NCBI GenBank assembly: GCA_023250955.1
Contig: JAHEZQ010000034.1
Span: 1 to 43,903 of the forward strand
Reading direction: 5' to 3'
Source: Melioribacter sp.
Lineage (GTDB): Bacteria > Bacteroidota > Ignavibacteria > Ignavibacteriales > Melioribacteraceae
Length of the DNA stretch: 43,903 bases
Shown piece by piece: positions 27,201-35,968 of this stretch. Numbering within the stretch: position 1 is the stretch's first letter; every line of letters starts with the position of its first letter. Below the pieces are notes generated by a model. The model worked only from the letters and a program-made list of their open reading frames with translations. It was not told where the DNA came from and ran no database searches. A program made the position numbers and the translations under genes.

Positions 27201-27271
27201 CTAATATTGAAGTAACAGGAATTAGTGGAAATGCTGCGAACAAGATTATAAAAATTGCAGTCGTAAAATAA
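24236..27271 (+). CDS. M6-like metalloprotease homologue with lost zinc motif and T9SS C-terminal domain
   Basis: 1011 residues. Signal peptide: KKVFSIVFFILGLGSLSAQ. Residues 40-350 follow the M6 peptidase plan: LAVMIDFQ, YYQKVSRGKLNISY, LGLPDLFDT, IGRFGLMDGQ, and PSAWEKIFLGWEQP. Where active members have HExGH, this protein has N249-N-I-G-N253, so all three catalytic/zinc residues are replaced by Asn and it should be inactive. Residues 520-900 look like repeat or beta-propeller sequence (LDRDGFSEVIGF recalls FG-GAP). The last ~90 residues (NWPNPVYGNSTNIRYY...GIYYANI) are a T9SS sorting domain. It is probably an exported non-catalytic protein coupled to PorU/PorV. Confidence 0.85.
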   Translation: MKKVFSIVFFILGLGSLSAQSFVKPYNSGFNQNRYVQSNDTLKILAVMIDFQEDKYDATIGNGKFGSNYTQAYGDTILDPLPHNANYFSDHLLFAKNYYQKVSRGKLNISYKVLPDVVTVTKTMRNYVPTYQSKDFTPIADFASEVWKLADGKYSNIKFSDYNLFIIFHAGVSSGLDLGTFSIDRNLPSLYLGQSAFKKVYGDQFTGISTRSGKIVNSIILPETESRELTAIDNSIFLQQITINGELVNNIGNYLGLPDLFDTETGLSAIGRFGLMDGQAISANNGMFPPEPSAWEKIFLGWEQPVTLRINNSHPSVSARLTALVQDTTLLKIPINSTEYFLVENRQQDAKKDRVSITYRKSGQTYNTIIQADTSGLFSITPDKIDGGVVVDVDEFDAAVPGNGIVIWHVDEKIINEKLVENKINSDPNARGVYVEEADGIFDIGKRFNTIFGVAIGEGTNEDFWYAGNKAKLYKNRFAQDTKPNTMSTSGSNSLITMENFTAVSNKMSFDISFSNGNIKLITSKKLNIGQNKIFLSARSYSSQNFIYVIENSNLLKYDLNGTLIKSIPNFSDIQPIVFDYNSTQYVMGGKGTLLNIYSENLQDEKLKTLDCTGQRITALSIDLKKVGVPSILIGLWIPNARAYLIPLDILMNMTVFKTNAYGMLETYYEITNFGVDNSFYTMLGSGNFFEYSSESKGLQLYNYGYGLKSILTKGKNGEYVSTILMKDNKFLIAKRGNILASFTIKSDFAINTFACADLFNDGQNYILISNGNSLEAYNYEGVMAKNFPFTLSSGENFIGTPLAVDLDRDGFSEVIGFTDKGNIIAVNPVTGKLVDGFPISSGAKISATPILIAEELPTMGPLPTYKPYLVLIDQASQLYVWDLAPTQGKSFWSGEYGDAVNSSFVTAPSISQQVADFFPINKAYNWPNPVYGNSTNIRYYVSEDSNVKIKIVDLAGELVAELNNKARGGFDNETIWDVSKIQSGIYYANIEVTGISGNAANKIIKIAVVK

Positions 27272-27276
27272 TTTTG

Positions 27277-30200
27277 ATGAAAAAACTTTTTCTAATATCG
27301 TTCTTAGTTTTTTCCGGAAGTATTCTTGCACAAGTAAGCGAATACAACCCGGACTTTAACTGGTTTACTATAAAAGGCAAACATGTTCGCGTTCATTATC
27401 ATGAAGAGGCCGAACGCACTGCTAAAACAGTTGCTAAGATAGCTGATGAAGTTTGGGGACCAATAACTTCTCTTTATCAATATGAACCGGACATAATTGA
27501 TTTTGTAATTAAAGACATAGATGATTATTCGAACGGTGCAACTTATTTCTTCGATAACAAAATTGAAATTTGGTCTTCGTCACTTGATTTTGATCTTCGA
27601 GGGACACACAATTGGCTCCGCAATGTAATCTCTCACGAGTTTACACACATGGTACAGATTCAAGCTTCAATGAAATTGTCCCGGACTTTTCCTGTGCTGT
27701 ATCTTCAATTCATGAATTACGAAGACAAACGAAGACCGGATATACTTTTCGGTTTCCCAAATATTATTGCATCTTATCCGATTCCCGGAATAAATGTTCC
27801 GGCCTGGTTCGCTGAGGGAACTGCACAATATATGCGTAAAGAATTTAACTATGATAGTTGGGATACTCACCGCGATATGATTTTACGAAGCTATGCTCTG
27901 AGCGATAAAATGTTAACATGGAATCAAATGGGTGTCTTTGATAAAACCAGTCTTGGTAATGAATCAGTTTATAATTCCGGTTTCGCACTTGTTAGATATA
28001 TCGCACAAAAATATGGTGAGGATAAACTACGCGAGATTAACAATAAACTTTCCAAATTAACAAACTTTACAATAGATGCAGCATTCAAAGATGTACTTGG
28101 TAAAGATGGAAACGAAATATATGATGAGTGGAGTAAATTCTTAAAGTCTGATTACAAAAAAAGAATTGCTGAAGTTGATAAAAATCAAGTTGCTGGAGAA
28201 ATGATATGCAAAGAAGGATTTGGAAATTTTTATCCGGTCTTTTCGAATGATGGTTCAAAAATATTTTACATTTCTAATAAATCGAATGATTATTTCGGTA
28301 TATCCTCATTATATATGCTTGATCTCAAAACAAAAGAAGAAAAAGAGATTACCTCACAGATTCGTTCCAGTGTTAGTATTATCCCAGGCACAAATAAAAT
28401 TGTTTACTCAAAGTTGAGTGATAGTAATCCACGTCTTGTCAATATTCACGATTTATATATTTATGATCTCGATAATAATAAAGAAACTCGTTTAACATTC
28501 GGGCTTCGTGCAAATAATCCTTCGGTTTCAAACGACGGCAAGAAAATAGTTTTTATTTTTCAAAATGACGGAAGTGTAAATCTTGGTACAGTTGATCTAG
28601 AAGGGAAAAATTTTAAGCGGCTCACATTCTTTGATAAAGGGGAACAGGTTTTCAATCCAAAATATTCTGTTGACGATTCATTCATACTTTTTGATTTTTC
28701 TTATAGTGATAACCGCGATGTTGCAAGAATTAATTCTGATGGTTCAAATTATCAACTTATAACTAATTCTAATGCAGATGAGCGTAATCCAGCCCAAGCT
28801 AAAAACGGTAAATTATATTACTCAAGTGATGAGTCCGGCATCTTCAATATTTACTCGCTGGATATGTCGTCTGGAGAGAAAAAGCAAATTACAAATGTAA
28901 CAGGTGGGGCATTTATGCCTGCTGTTAATGTTGATGGAGATTTAGTCTATACCGATTATTGTGCTGATGGATTCAAAATATTTTTTCTTCCGAAGAATGA
29001 TGAATTAAAAATTGATCCAGCTAATAAATATGTTTGGATTGGTAATCCACCCTTAGGAGATGATAAACCAAACGGGGATTTAGGTAAATTTAATATCAAT
29101 GCTTTAAGGAATTTTGATGATAAAGAATTATCAATTTACACTCCGGAAAAATATTCCGGATTCTTTTCTAAGATCAGTATTTTGCCTTTCATTAGGTTTG
29201 ACAATTACAACACATCAAATTCCGGTTTAGATAGAATCAAACCCGGAATTTATGTTGCATCAAGCGATGTGCTAAACCGCTTCGCTATCTTTGGTAGCGC
29301 TTCATTAAACCGAAGAATGGAACGCGATCTCTTTTTACAATTCGAATATAAAAATAAAATTCCGCTGCTATATAATCTGGGATTAAAACCCACGATCGGT
29401 ATTGAACTTTACAGCATAAGCCGTAAAAACAAAATTGATATTCCTTTCGGAATAGATTCTACATTTTATCCCCCGAGGATTGATTATAATATTCCTGCCG
29501 AGGTTACTTATAATTTATTTGAATTTGATTTTGTAGCTAAACACAAAATTTTTGCTGAAGGGAATAATATTGAAGCGCGTTTTATATTTAGCCAATACGT
29601 ATCAACGCTAAGCAGTTTTATTTTACCTGAAAGTGGAAATTATTTATATCCTGCCAGCGATGATAAATATTATATCGGAAGAAATATTCAAATTAAATAC
29701 ACACACGAAGTCATAAAGCCGCAAATTGATTCTGATATAAATCCGGTTGGTCGAAAAGTTGAATTTCAATACAATTATGAATTCAATCGTTTTAATAATG
29801 AGAGTCATTATACAGTTGTTGACGGGATTCTTGAACCGCTTTACAATGATTTTAATTTTCACAGATTAGAATTGAATTGGAAAGAATATTTTGCATTAGG
29901 ATCGGGACAAACATTAACTGCTCAATTCCGCGCAGGTTCGATTCTAGGCAAAGCAGTCCCGGACTTTTTTGATTTCTATCTTGGTGGATTAATCGGTATG
30001 AAGAGTTATCCTTTTTACGCTGTTAGCGGTAATAAAGTCGGGTGGTTAAATCTAACTTACCGTTTTCCACTCTTCAAAAATATTGATACCCGCATAGGCC
30101 AACTATACATTGATAAAATTTACTTATCGGTTTATGGAGATTTTGGAAATGCTTGGACCGGCGAATTTCCATCGTTAAACAATTTTAAAAAAGGTGCCGG

Positions 30201-30369
30201 CGCTGAAATAAGAATTAAGATGAATTCATTTTACTTATTCCCGACAAGTTTGTTTTTCAATGCTGCTTATTCGTTTGATAGAATTTCTAGAAGAATCCTA
30301 GGTGAAAATGTTACTTATGGCCAGGAATGGAGTTTCTACGGGGGAATACTTTTCGATTTCAGTCTATAA
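27277..30369 (+). CDS. Gluzincin peptidase / PD40 beta-propeller / outer-membrane barrel protein
   Basis: 1030 residues from the ATG at 27277 (a TTG directly before it is less likely). A signal peptide (KKLFLISFLVFSGSILAQ) is followed by a peptidase domain with HEFTH (120-124) and a downstream Glu at 180 (AWFAEGTAQY), a gluzincin arrangement. Residues 300-600 hold TolB-like PD40 repeats (NDGSKIFYISNKS, NDGKKIVFIFQND). Residues 640-1030 read as a surface-antigen beta barrel, ending in a Phe-Ser-Leu tail (GGILFDFSL) typical of outer-membrane proteins. A protease plus propeller plus barrel in one chain fits an outer-membrane protein of the envelope. It lies 5 bases after the M6-like gene. Confidence 0.8.
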   Translation: MKKLFLISFLVFSGSILAQVSEYNPDFNWFTIKGKHVRVHYHEEAERTAKTVAKIADEVWGPITSLYQYEPDIIDFVIKDIDDYSNGATYFFDNKIEIWSSSLDFDLRGTHNWLRNVISHEFTHMVQIQASMKLSRTFPVLYLQFMNYEDKRRPDILFGFPNIIASYPIPGINVPAWFAEGTAQYMRKEFNYDSWDTHRDMILRSYALSDKMLTWNQMGVFDKTSLGNESVYNSGFALVRYIAQKYGEDKLREINNKLSKLTNFTIDAAFKDVLGKDGNEIYDEWSKFLKSDYKKRIAEVDKNQVAGEMICKEGFGNFYPVFSNDGSKIFYISNKSNDYFGISSLYMLDLKTKEEKEITSQIRSSVSIIPGTNKIVYSKLSDSNPRLVNIHDLYIYDLDNNKETRLTFGLRANNPSVSNDGKKIVFIFQNDGSVNLGTVDLEGKNFKRLTFFDKGEQVFNPKYSVDDSFILFDFSYSDNRDVARINSDGSNYQLITNSNADERNPAQAKNGKLYYSSDESGIFNIYSLDMSSGEKKQITNVTGGAFMPAVNVDGDLVYTDYCADGFKIFFLPKNDELKIDPANKYVWIGNPPLGDDKPNGDLGKFNINALRNFDDKELSIYTPEKYSGFFSKISILPFIRFDNYNTSNSGLDRIKPGIYVASSDVLNRFAIFGSASLNRRMERDLFLQFEYKNKIPLLYNLGLKPTIGIELYSISRKNKIDIPFGIDSTFYPPRIDYNIPAEVTYNLFEFDFVAKHKIFAEGNNIEARFIFSQYVSTLSSFILPESGNYLYPASDDKYYIGRNIQIKYTHEVIKPQIDSDINPVGRKVEFQYNYEFNRFNNESHYTVVDGILEPLYNDFNFHRLELNWKEYFALGSGQTLTAQFRAGSILGKAVPDFFDFYLGGLIGMKSYPFYAVSGNKVGWLNLTYRFPLFKNIDTRIGQLYIDKIYLSVYGDFGNAWTGEFPSLNNFKKGAGAEIRIKMNSFYLFPTSLFFNAAYSFDRISRRILGENVTYGQEWSFYGGILFDFSL

Positions 30370-30382
30370 TTATTTTGGGTAA

Positions 30383-31297
30383 ATGATGAAGAAAATGTTT
30401 TTAATAATTGTTATCAGTTGTCAGTTGTCAGCAGTCAGCGGGCAATCCAATTTATCCGGTTCATTGAATCTGGATTCCAAAATTTCTTTTGATAAATCGG
30501 ATAGGTTTTCAAAAGATGGTACTAATAATATTAATGAAAATAAAAAATCTCCTTTACTAGCTGGTGCATTATCGTTTGTTGTCCCAGGTGCCGGGGAATT
30601 TTATTCTGAAAGTTATATTAAGTCTGCCGTCTTTATTGCAATTGAAGCTGCTGCAATAACGGTAGGATTGATTTATGATAAAAAGGGAAATGATCAAACT
30701 GATTTTTTCCAAAATTATGCAGATGGAGTTCAAGGATGGTCTGTGCTTAGATATGCCCAATGGACTTTGAATCACATTACGGAATTAAATCCGAATCTGA
30801 AACCGGCTGACTACCAAAATAAAGTTATTCAAAATGGTCAGGTAAATTGGGATGAATTAAATAAAATGGAAAACGATGTCGCTGGGCGCAGCGGGATAGA
30901 TGGAAGTGCTCCGGGAAGTTATTATTCTCATCGTCTACCAAAATATGGTGAACAGCAATACTATGAACTTATCGGAAAGTACCCGCAGTTTTATCAAGGT
31001 TGGAGTGATGCAGATATGTCGTTGGTATCATATGATGAGATTAAACGGAAACTCGATAGCGGAGGAACGAAATTTACCTACTATTCCGAAGAACGGGGTA
31101 AGGCAAATGATTTTTATAACGTTGCTTCAAAAGCAGTAATAGTTGTGGTTGTTAATCATATTATCAGCGCATTAGATGCAGCTTGGTCTGCACATGGATA
31201 CAATAGTAACCTTCAAATGCATGCGAGTATTGAAAAGTATAACACTGGTTTTAAAACCGTATATTACCCCCAATTAAATTTGCAGTATAGTTTTTAA
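30383..31297 (+). CDS. Membrane/periplasmic protein with DUF5683-like segment
   Basis: 304 residues; two in-frame ATGs (30383, 30386). The signal peptide is short (KKMFLIIVISCQLSAVSGQ) and its DNA contains CAGTTGTCAGTTGTCAGCAG, a partly repeated word. Residues 53-90 (SPLLAGALSFVVPGAGEFYS, then a hydrophobic helix) match the short 'P-G-x-G-x-x-Y' membrane segments of DUF5683-like proteins. The remaining 200 residues are soluble and end with a beta-strand aromatic residue (LQYSF). Function unknown. It is 13 bases after the previous gene's stop and 17 before der, so it belongs to the T9SS-linked run. Confidence 0.7.
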   Translation: MMKKMFLIIVISCQLSAVSGQSNLSGSLNLDSKISFDKSDRFSKDGTNNINENKKSPLLAGALSFVVPGAGEFYSESYIKSAVFIAIEAAAITVGLIYDKKGNDQTDFFQNYADGVQGWSVLRYAQWTLNHITELNPNLKPADYQNKVIQNGQVNWDELNKMENDVAGRSGIDGSAPGSYYSHRLPKYGEQQYYELIGKYPQFYQGWSDADMSLVSYDEIKRKLDSGGTKFTYYSEERGKANDFYNVASKAVIVVVVNHIISALDAAWSAHGYNSNLQMHASIEKYNTGFKTVYYPQLNLQYSF

Positions 31298-31313
31298 CAT
31301 ATTCTAATCAAAA

Positions 31314-32624
31314 ATGAGCACACCTTTAGTTTTAATTGTCGGAAGACCAAATGTTGGTAAATCAACTCTGTTCAACCGTTTAACTCACAGCACAACAGCA
31401 ATTGTTGATGATGTTAGCGGTGTAACGCGCGACAGGATTTACGGCGATGTTGAATGGAATGGAAAATATTTCCGCGTGATTGATACAGGTGGATACGTTC
31501 CAAACTCAGAGGATCTTTTTGAAATTGCAATCAGAGAGCAAATAGAAATTGCAATGGATGAATGCGATGCAGTTTTGTTTACAGTTGATGGAAGAATTGG
31601 ATTGACGCCGATTGATAAAGAAGTTGCCGATATTCTCCGAAGATCAAACAAGCTGGTATTTCTTCTTGTTAATAAAAGCGATACACCAAATTATGAAGTA
31701 ACAAAAGCAGATTTTTATTCGCTTGGGCTAAAACATGTTTATGATGTCTCCGCACTCAACGGAAGAAATCTTGGTAATCTTCTTGATGATTTGATGACAC
31801 ACTTGCAATTTTCGGATGAGGTTGATACTGAAACACGTTTGCGTCTTGCAATCATTGGTAAACCGAATGTTGGTAAATCTTCTCTTGTAAATGCACTGCT
31901 TGGTTATGATAGGACTATCGTTACAAATATTCCAGGGACAACAAGAGACAGTATTGATTCAATATTAAAATATTACGGCGAAGAAATTGTTCTTGTTGAT
32001 ACAGCCGGACTGCGCAAAAAAACAAAAGTAAAAGAGAATATCGAATTCTTCTCAAATGTGCGGACGTACAAAGCACTTTGGAGTTGTGATGTTGCAGTTC
32101 TATTATTAGATTCAATGTTAGGTGTGGAGAAACAAGATCAGAAAATTATTGATGAAGCAGTCCGCAGAAGAAAAGGATTGATCCTTGCCGTTAATAAGTG
32201 GGATCTTCTCGAAAAAGATACTGGCACAGCTAAAATTTATACCGATGCCATTCACGATAAAATGGGTTCGATTGATTATGTTCCGGTAATTTTTATTTCT
32301 GCATTAACAAAACAAAGAATCTTTAAGCTGATCGAAATTGCAAAAAAAGTTCACGAGGAAAGACATAAAAAAATCCCGACTCACGAACTTAATGATGTGT
32401 TATTACCCGAAATAGAAAATACGCCGCCGCCGTCATCTCCGACCGGCAAAGAAGTAAAGATTAAATATATTACACAAGTCGGCGATCATTATCCTATCTT
32501 TATGTTTTTCTGCAACGAACACAGATTCATTCCAGATCATTACAAAAGATTTTTAGAAAAGATGATCCGTAGACATTTTGGTTTTGAAGGCGTACCGATG
32601 ACTCTTTCGTTTAAAGCAAAATAA
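31314..32624 (+). CDS. der: GTPase Der (EngA), ribosome assembly
   Basis: 436 residues, the normal length. Two G domains in tandem: GRPNVGKST (8-16) and GKPNVGKSS (182-190), each with DTAG/DTGG and NKSD/NKWD motifs, followed by the KH-like C-terminal domain ([20 protein letters not shown]). Der works in 50S subunit maturation and is essential in most bacteria. It closes the plus-strand run. Confidence 0.97.
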   Translation: MSTPLVLIVGRPNVGKSTLFNRLTHSTTAIVDDVSGVTRDRIYGDVEWNGKYFRVIDTGGYVPNSEDLFEIAIREQIEIAMDECDAVLFTVDGRIGLTPIDKEVADILRRSNKLVFLLVNKSDTPNYEVTKADFYSLGLKHVYDVSALNGRNLGNLLDDLMTHLQFSDEVDTETRLRLAIIGKPNVGKSSLVNALLGYDRTIVTNIPGTTRDSIDSILKYYGEEIVLVDTAGLRKKTKVKENIEFFSNVRTYKALWSCDVAVLLLDSMLGVEKQDQKIIDEAVRRRKGLILAVNKWDLLEKDTGTAKIYTDAIHDKMGSIDYVPVIFISALTKQRIFKLIEIAKKVHEERHKKIPTHELNDVLLPEIENTPPPSSPTGKEVKIKYITQVGDHYPIFMFFCNEHRFIPDHYKRFLEKMIRRHFGFEGVPMTLSFKAK

Positions 32625-32661
32625 AATTCTACAGTTCAGATCTTGTTTCACTTCTCATGTA

Positions 32662-33405
32662 TTACTTTTCCGGCGAGTAATTAAAACCTTTGATTATTAC
32701 TTCCATTTCTTGTCCGTTTGTCGGTGCTTGACCCGAGCGTAACCAAAAATTTATGTAGACATGCATCGGTAATTGAGGAATCAGGTCTTTGTTAGTATTA
32801 GATATAGGAATAAATTCCCATTTACTAATTTCATTTTGATCATCATCGCGGTGACCAGCCAAAGTCTGAAAAATAATAGAATCTGATTTCCATTTGTAAC
32901 GATGAGTTGTATATGAGCCTGATAACCTGATTACAAATTTTTTGTTGTTGTATTCCAAACCGTTTTTTGAAGGATAGACTGTAAAATTACCCGTTTCTAA
33001 AGATTCGTTATCAAACTTTGCCATTTCAATATCAATTTCGTTTTGCCCGTCGGGACCGGCATATTGAAAAAATCCGAGCACAACATTTTTGTCGAAAGAA
33101 TCTATTCGCCCTACCACATTCCATTGATATGTCCCAAATGATAAAGAATCTTTAGAAATAACTTCCGCACAGTACCATTTGTGGTCTGATGGGGAGTAAG
33201 AAATTTTTAGATGGAGTTGATCTAATGAATCAACCCAGATATTGTTTTCAGACCAGTTATTATTTCCCGGCGGTTTGCCTGTTGAAGTTGGTTTAATCTT
33301 CCATTCTCTTCCGGCAAAAGTTAATATTTGTCCGTTTGCAGGAAAAGCAGTTAGTATAATTACTGCCATTATCGTTATTAATGATGATCTAACTAAAGAA
33401 TACAA
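32662..33405 (-). CDS. Exported GH16-like glycoside hydrolase
   Basis: 247 residues. The start is uncertain: TTG at 33405 gives a full signal peptide (YSLVRSSLITIMAVIILTAFPANGQ), the first ATG at 33369 a shorter one. The catalytic strand GQNEIDIEMAK has E123-I-D125-I-E127, the nucleophile/acid-base pattern of GH16, with SFGTYQWNVVGRI before it as in the family's jelly roll. GH16 enzymes cut beta-1,3/1,4-glucans, agar or similar polymers; the substrate is not visible. The gene ends close to der and faces it. Confidence 0.85.
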   Translation of the reverse strand: MYSLVRSSLITIMAVIILTAFPANGQILTFAGREWKIKPTSTGKPPGNNNWSENNIWVDSLDQLHLKISYSPSDHKWYCAEVISKDSLSFGTYQWNVVGRIDSFDKNVVLGFFQYAGPDGQNEIDIEMAKFDNESLETGNFTVYPSKNGLEYNNKKFVIRLSGSYTTHRYKWKSDSIIFQTLAGHRDDDQNEISKWEFIPISNTNKDLIPQLPMHVYINFWLRSGQAPTNGQEMEVIIKGFNYSPEK

Positions 33406-33411
33406 GCTGAA

Positions 33412-33810
33412 TCAACTATCCTTAGTTTTTAATGTTAAAGCAAATATAGTAGAAATTAAAGTTGGGAAAAAAATAATAGCCTTAGCAATTTGTTTAATAC
33501 CAAATCCGCTGCTATTAATAACTGAAAGCAACCCCAGTAGCAAAAGAACAGAATTAAATGCTAATGTTATTATTTTTATGTCTCTACAGAATTTATGATG
33601 TATTACAAACCATTTACTCCAAATCATAATTGTAAGTAATAATAGATTAAGAATAATGGCAGAGAAAAAAATAACGACCCCAATAATTTGATTTTCACTA
33701 ATTCCGCTAATAAAAACTAAAACGATTCCTAGAATAAAAACCACAGAGTTTAATAATAGAGCGACAGTTCTCATAACTAATAATTTATTGATGAACTTTT
33801 TTGCAGTCAA
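33412..33810 (-). CDS. Small integral membrane protein
   Basis: 132 residues, four hydrophobic helices (about 14-34, 41-64, 80-98, 105-125), no family recognised. It ends 7 bases before the GH16-like start, so the two are probably co-transcribed. It may be an accessory of that gene, but nothing shows this. Confidence 0.65.
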   Translation of the reverse strand: MTAKKFINKLLVMRTVALLLNSVVFILGIVLVFISGISENQIIGVVIFFSAIILNLLLLTIMIWSKWFVIHHKFCRDIKIITLAFNSVLLLLGLLSVINSSGFGIKQIAKAIIFFPTLISTIFALTLKTKDS

Positions 33811-33837
33811 TTCTACCTAACTAAATATAAATAATAT

Positions 33838-34572
33838 CTAATTCATCTTTCGAATTCGCACTTCACAATCTTCCTTATCTTTTAAAAGTCTTACTAAATC
33901 ATTCACATTGGTATTTCCATAATGATAAGGATAAAGAATTTTCGGATTAAACATTTTTACAGCATCAGCTACCATAGCGGGAGTCATAGTATAAGGCAAG
34001 TTCATGGGAAGAAAAGCAATGTCAATTCCTTCAAGATTTTTCATCTCAGGTACATTTTCAGTATCACCGGCTACATAAACTTTTACATTTGCAAAAGTTA
34101 GTACGTATCCATTTCCCATTCCTTTTGGATGATAAGTTTCTCCGGTTTCTCTTTTATTAATGATGTTATAAGCCGGGACAGCTTCAATTTTAATTCCTTT
34201 ATAAGAAATTTTCTCATCGTTATTTAGAACTTTACCATCAACAACTTTTGGAAGAGATGCTTCATTGCAGAATAATTTTGTATCAGCCATCGTTATAGCT
34301 TCGATTGCTTTTGGATCAAGATGATCGCCATGCTCGTGGGTGATTAAAATTAAATCGGCTTTTGGTAATTTGGAATAATCAGCATATCTGGAAACAGGAT
34401 CAATATGTGTAACAACATTTTTAAATTCAAAAATTAAAGTGCCATGGCCAACAAAAGTTATCTTAAGATCACCAGCAGTTGTTTTAATAATATCAGTTTG
34501 AAAACTATTTTGTGCAATTAGAGTATTAACCGACAATAACAAAACTATTATTATTGTGATTAGATTTTTCAT
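33838..34572 (-). CDS. Exported MBL-fold metallohydrolase, UlaG/L-ascorbate-lactonase type
   Basis: 244 residues from the ATG at 34572, chosen for the GGAG 8 bases before it; a TTG at 34587 is less likely. Signal peptide: KNLITIIIVLLLSVNTLIAQ. The metal motif is THEHGDHLD (H79, H81, D83, H84), with YVAGDTENV and a late YPYHYGN giving the other ligands. The family hydrolyses esters or lactones with two metals. It is the last gene of the ArsR-led operon, 15 bases after the SRPBCC gene. Confidence 0.88.
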   Translation of the reverse strand: MKNLITIIIVLLLSVNTLIAQNSFQTDIIKTTAGDLKITFVGHGTLIFEFKNVVTHIDPVSRYADYSKLPKADLILITHEHGDHLDPKAIEAITMADTKLFCNEASLPKVVDGKVLNNDEKISYKGIKIEAVPAYNIINKRETGETYHPKGMGNGYVLTFANVKVYVAGDTENVPEMKNLEGIDIAFLPMNLPYTMTPAMVADAVKMFNPKILYPYHYGNTNVNDLVRLLKDKEDCEVRIRKMN

Positions 34573-34587
34573 CGCTGAACTCCACAA

Positions 34588-35013
34588 TTATTTTTCAAGA
34601 AAATCTTTTAATGAGGTATTAATTATTTGTGTCCATCCTTCAACAAAATTTCCTTTTGCAAGATGTGGATTGCTTACCGGGAATGATTCCAAACCTTTGT
34701 GAGTAAGTATCAAGCGTGTTTGATTCCCTTCATTAAATAATTCAAATGTTACGAACGATATTCCTTCATAACCGTCGTAACGCCAACTGTAGGTCAGTTT
34801 CTTGCCGACGATTACCTCGGTTACTTTGCAGAGATGTAAATATTGTTTTTCAGGGGGTCCGCCGTAGAATTGAAACTCAAATCCTATCTCGGTTTTGAAC
34901 TCCGCAAGATCAAAATACCATTTCTTCATTTCATTTTTATCGCTGATTGCTTTCCACACTTTTGTTGCGGGTGCGTTGTAAGTTCGTTCGATGATGATCG
35001 GTTCGTTGTTCAT
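34588..35013 (-). CDS. SRPBCC-fold protein (AHSA1-like), third of three
   Basis: 141 residues. IERTYNAPATKVWKAISDKN starts the helix-grip fold, and GGPPEKQYLHLCKVTEVIVG and a C-terminal helix (FVEGWTQIINTSLKDFL) complete it. Such proteins bind hydrophobic ligands; the ligand is unknown. The ATG overlaps the previous gene's TGA as ATGA. Confidence 0.85.
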   Translation of the reverse strand: MNNEPIIIERTYNAPATKVWKAISDKNEMKKWYFDLAEFKTEIGFEFQFYGGPPEKQYLHLCKVTEVIVGKKLTYSWRYDGYEGISFVTFELFNEGNQTRLILTHKGLESFPVSNPHLAKGNFVEGWTQIINTSLKDFLEK

Positions 35014-35483
35014 AATGTAAGTCCTTTCGTAATGTATGCAGCAAGTTTATTTATTGTTTGATTCAATCCTTCTTTGGCACCAAACTTTTCAATTGTACGA
35101 TCACGTTCTTCAGCAGTATCAAAGTGCATCTGCATATTGAGTTTAGTTTTGTTGTCTTGCTCTTCGAAAGTTACCGTTGTACGAAACTTAGGAGTTGATA
35201 CATGATCATAAACAATTTTCTCGGGTTTCGTAACTTCGATATAAATGATCTTGTTTTTATAATCAACTCCGTCCGGACCATGCATAATGAATAACCATTC
35301 ACCGCCCGGTCGGACATCCATTTTGTGAATTGTATTTGTAAAGCCATTAGGTCCCCACCAATGCTTTATATGCTGTGGATCGGTCCAAACTTTCCACACA
35401 AGTTCACGATGAGCGTTTAAGAGGCGAGTGATGGCTATTTCTCGGTCCGCAGTATTTGAAGTAAATTTATTTTTTCCATCCAT
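35010..35483 (-). CDS. SRPBCC-fold protein (AHSA1-like), second of three
   Basis: 157 residues. REIAITRLLNAHRELVWKVW, then WWGPNGFTNT, WLFIMHGPDGVDY and a closing helix (GAKEGLNQTINKLAAYI) mark an AHSA1/polyketide-cyclase-like fold. It resembles the protein at 36439-36945 through the RxFNAxRELVWKxWTxP start, so the two are likely gene duplicates. Translationally coupled to the next gene. Confidence 0.85.
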   Translation of the reverse strand: MDGKNKFTSNTADREIAITRLLNAHRELVWKVWTDPQHIKHWWGPNGFTNTIHKMDVRPGGEWLFIMHGPDGVDYKNKIIYIEVTKPEKIVYDHVSTPKFRTTVTFEEQDNKTKLNMQMHFDTAEERDRTIEKFGAKEGLNQTINKLAAYITKGLTL

Positions 35484-35527
35484 TAGAATTCCTTTCGTTA
35501 AATGAAACTGTCAACTGAAAATATTTT

Positions 35528-35968
35528 TCAGTTTTTATGTTGCCGCTTTGCCCGCCATTCATCAATACTCCACGTCCCGGGACTTGCAGCAGAAAAATAG
35601 AGCCAAACAAAACAGTAGATAATAGCAGTTACTCCGCCATTCAAAGTTGGCCAAAAGCCTTGAGGAAAGTGAAACTGGAAATAAGCTACCGCCATTTCTC
35701 CGGATAAAATAAATGCAACGGGACGAGTGAAGAAACCAAGAAGAAGTAATGCACCTCCGACTACTTCAAGAACTCCACCGATTCCAATCTCGGATAATAG
35801 TTTTGCTGTACCGCCGTCCGGGGGCATTCCAATTGGAAAGGCGAAGAGTTTCGAAGTACCTGCAAGAATGAAAATGAATGCAGCTACGATGCGGAGAATA
35901 CTTTTCAGATACGGAGCCAAGCCAATCCACTTGCCAATTATTTCTGATATGTTATTATTGTTTCTCAT
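35528..35968 (-). CDS. DoxX-family membrane protein
   Basis: 146 residues with four membrane helices. RIVAAFIFILAGTSKLFAFP, IGIGGVLEVVGGALLLLGFF and FILSGEMAVAYFQFHFPQGF are DoxX signatures. DoxX proteins are linked to redox and thiol stress in the membrane. Start overlaps the end of the VOC-type gene by 14 bases. Confidence 0.9.
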   Translation of the reverse strand: MRNNNNISEIIGKWIGLAPYLKSILRIVAAFIFILAGTSKLFAFPIGMPPDGGTAKLLSEIGIGGVLEVVGGALLLLGFFTRPVAFILSGEMAVAYFQFHFPQGFWPTLNGGVTAIIYCFVWLYFSAASPGTWSIDEWRAKRQHKN

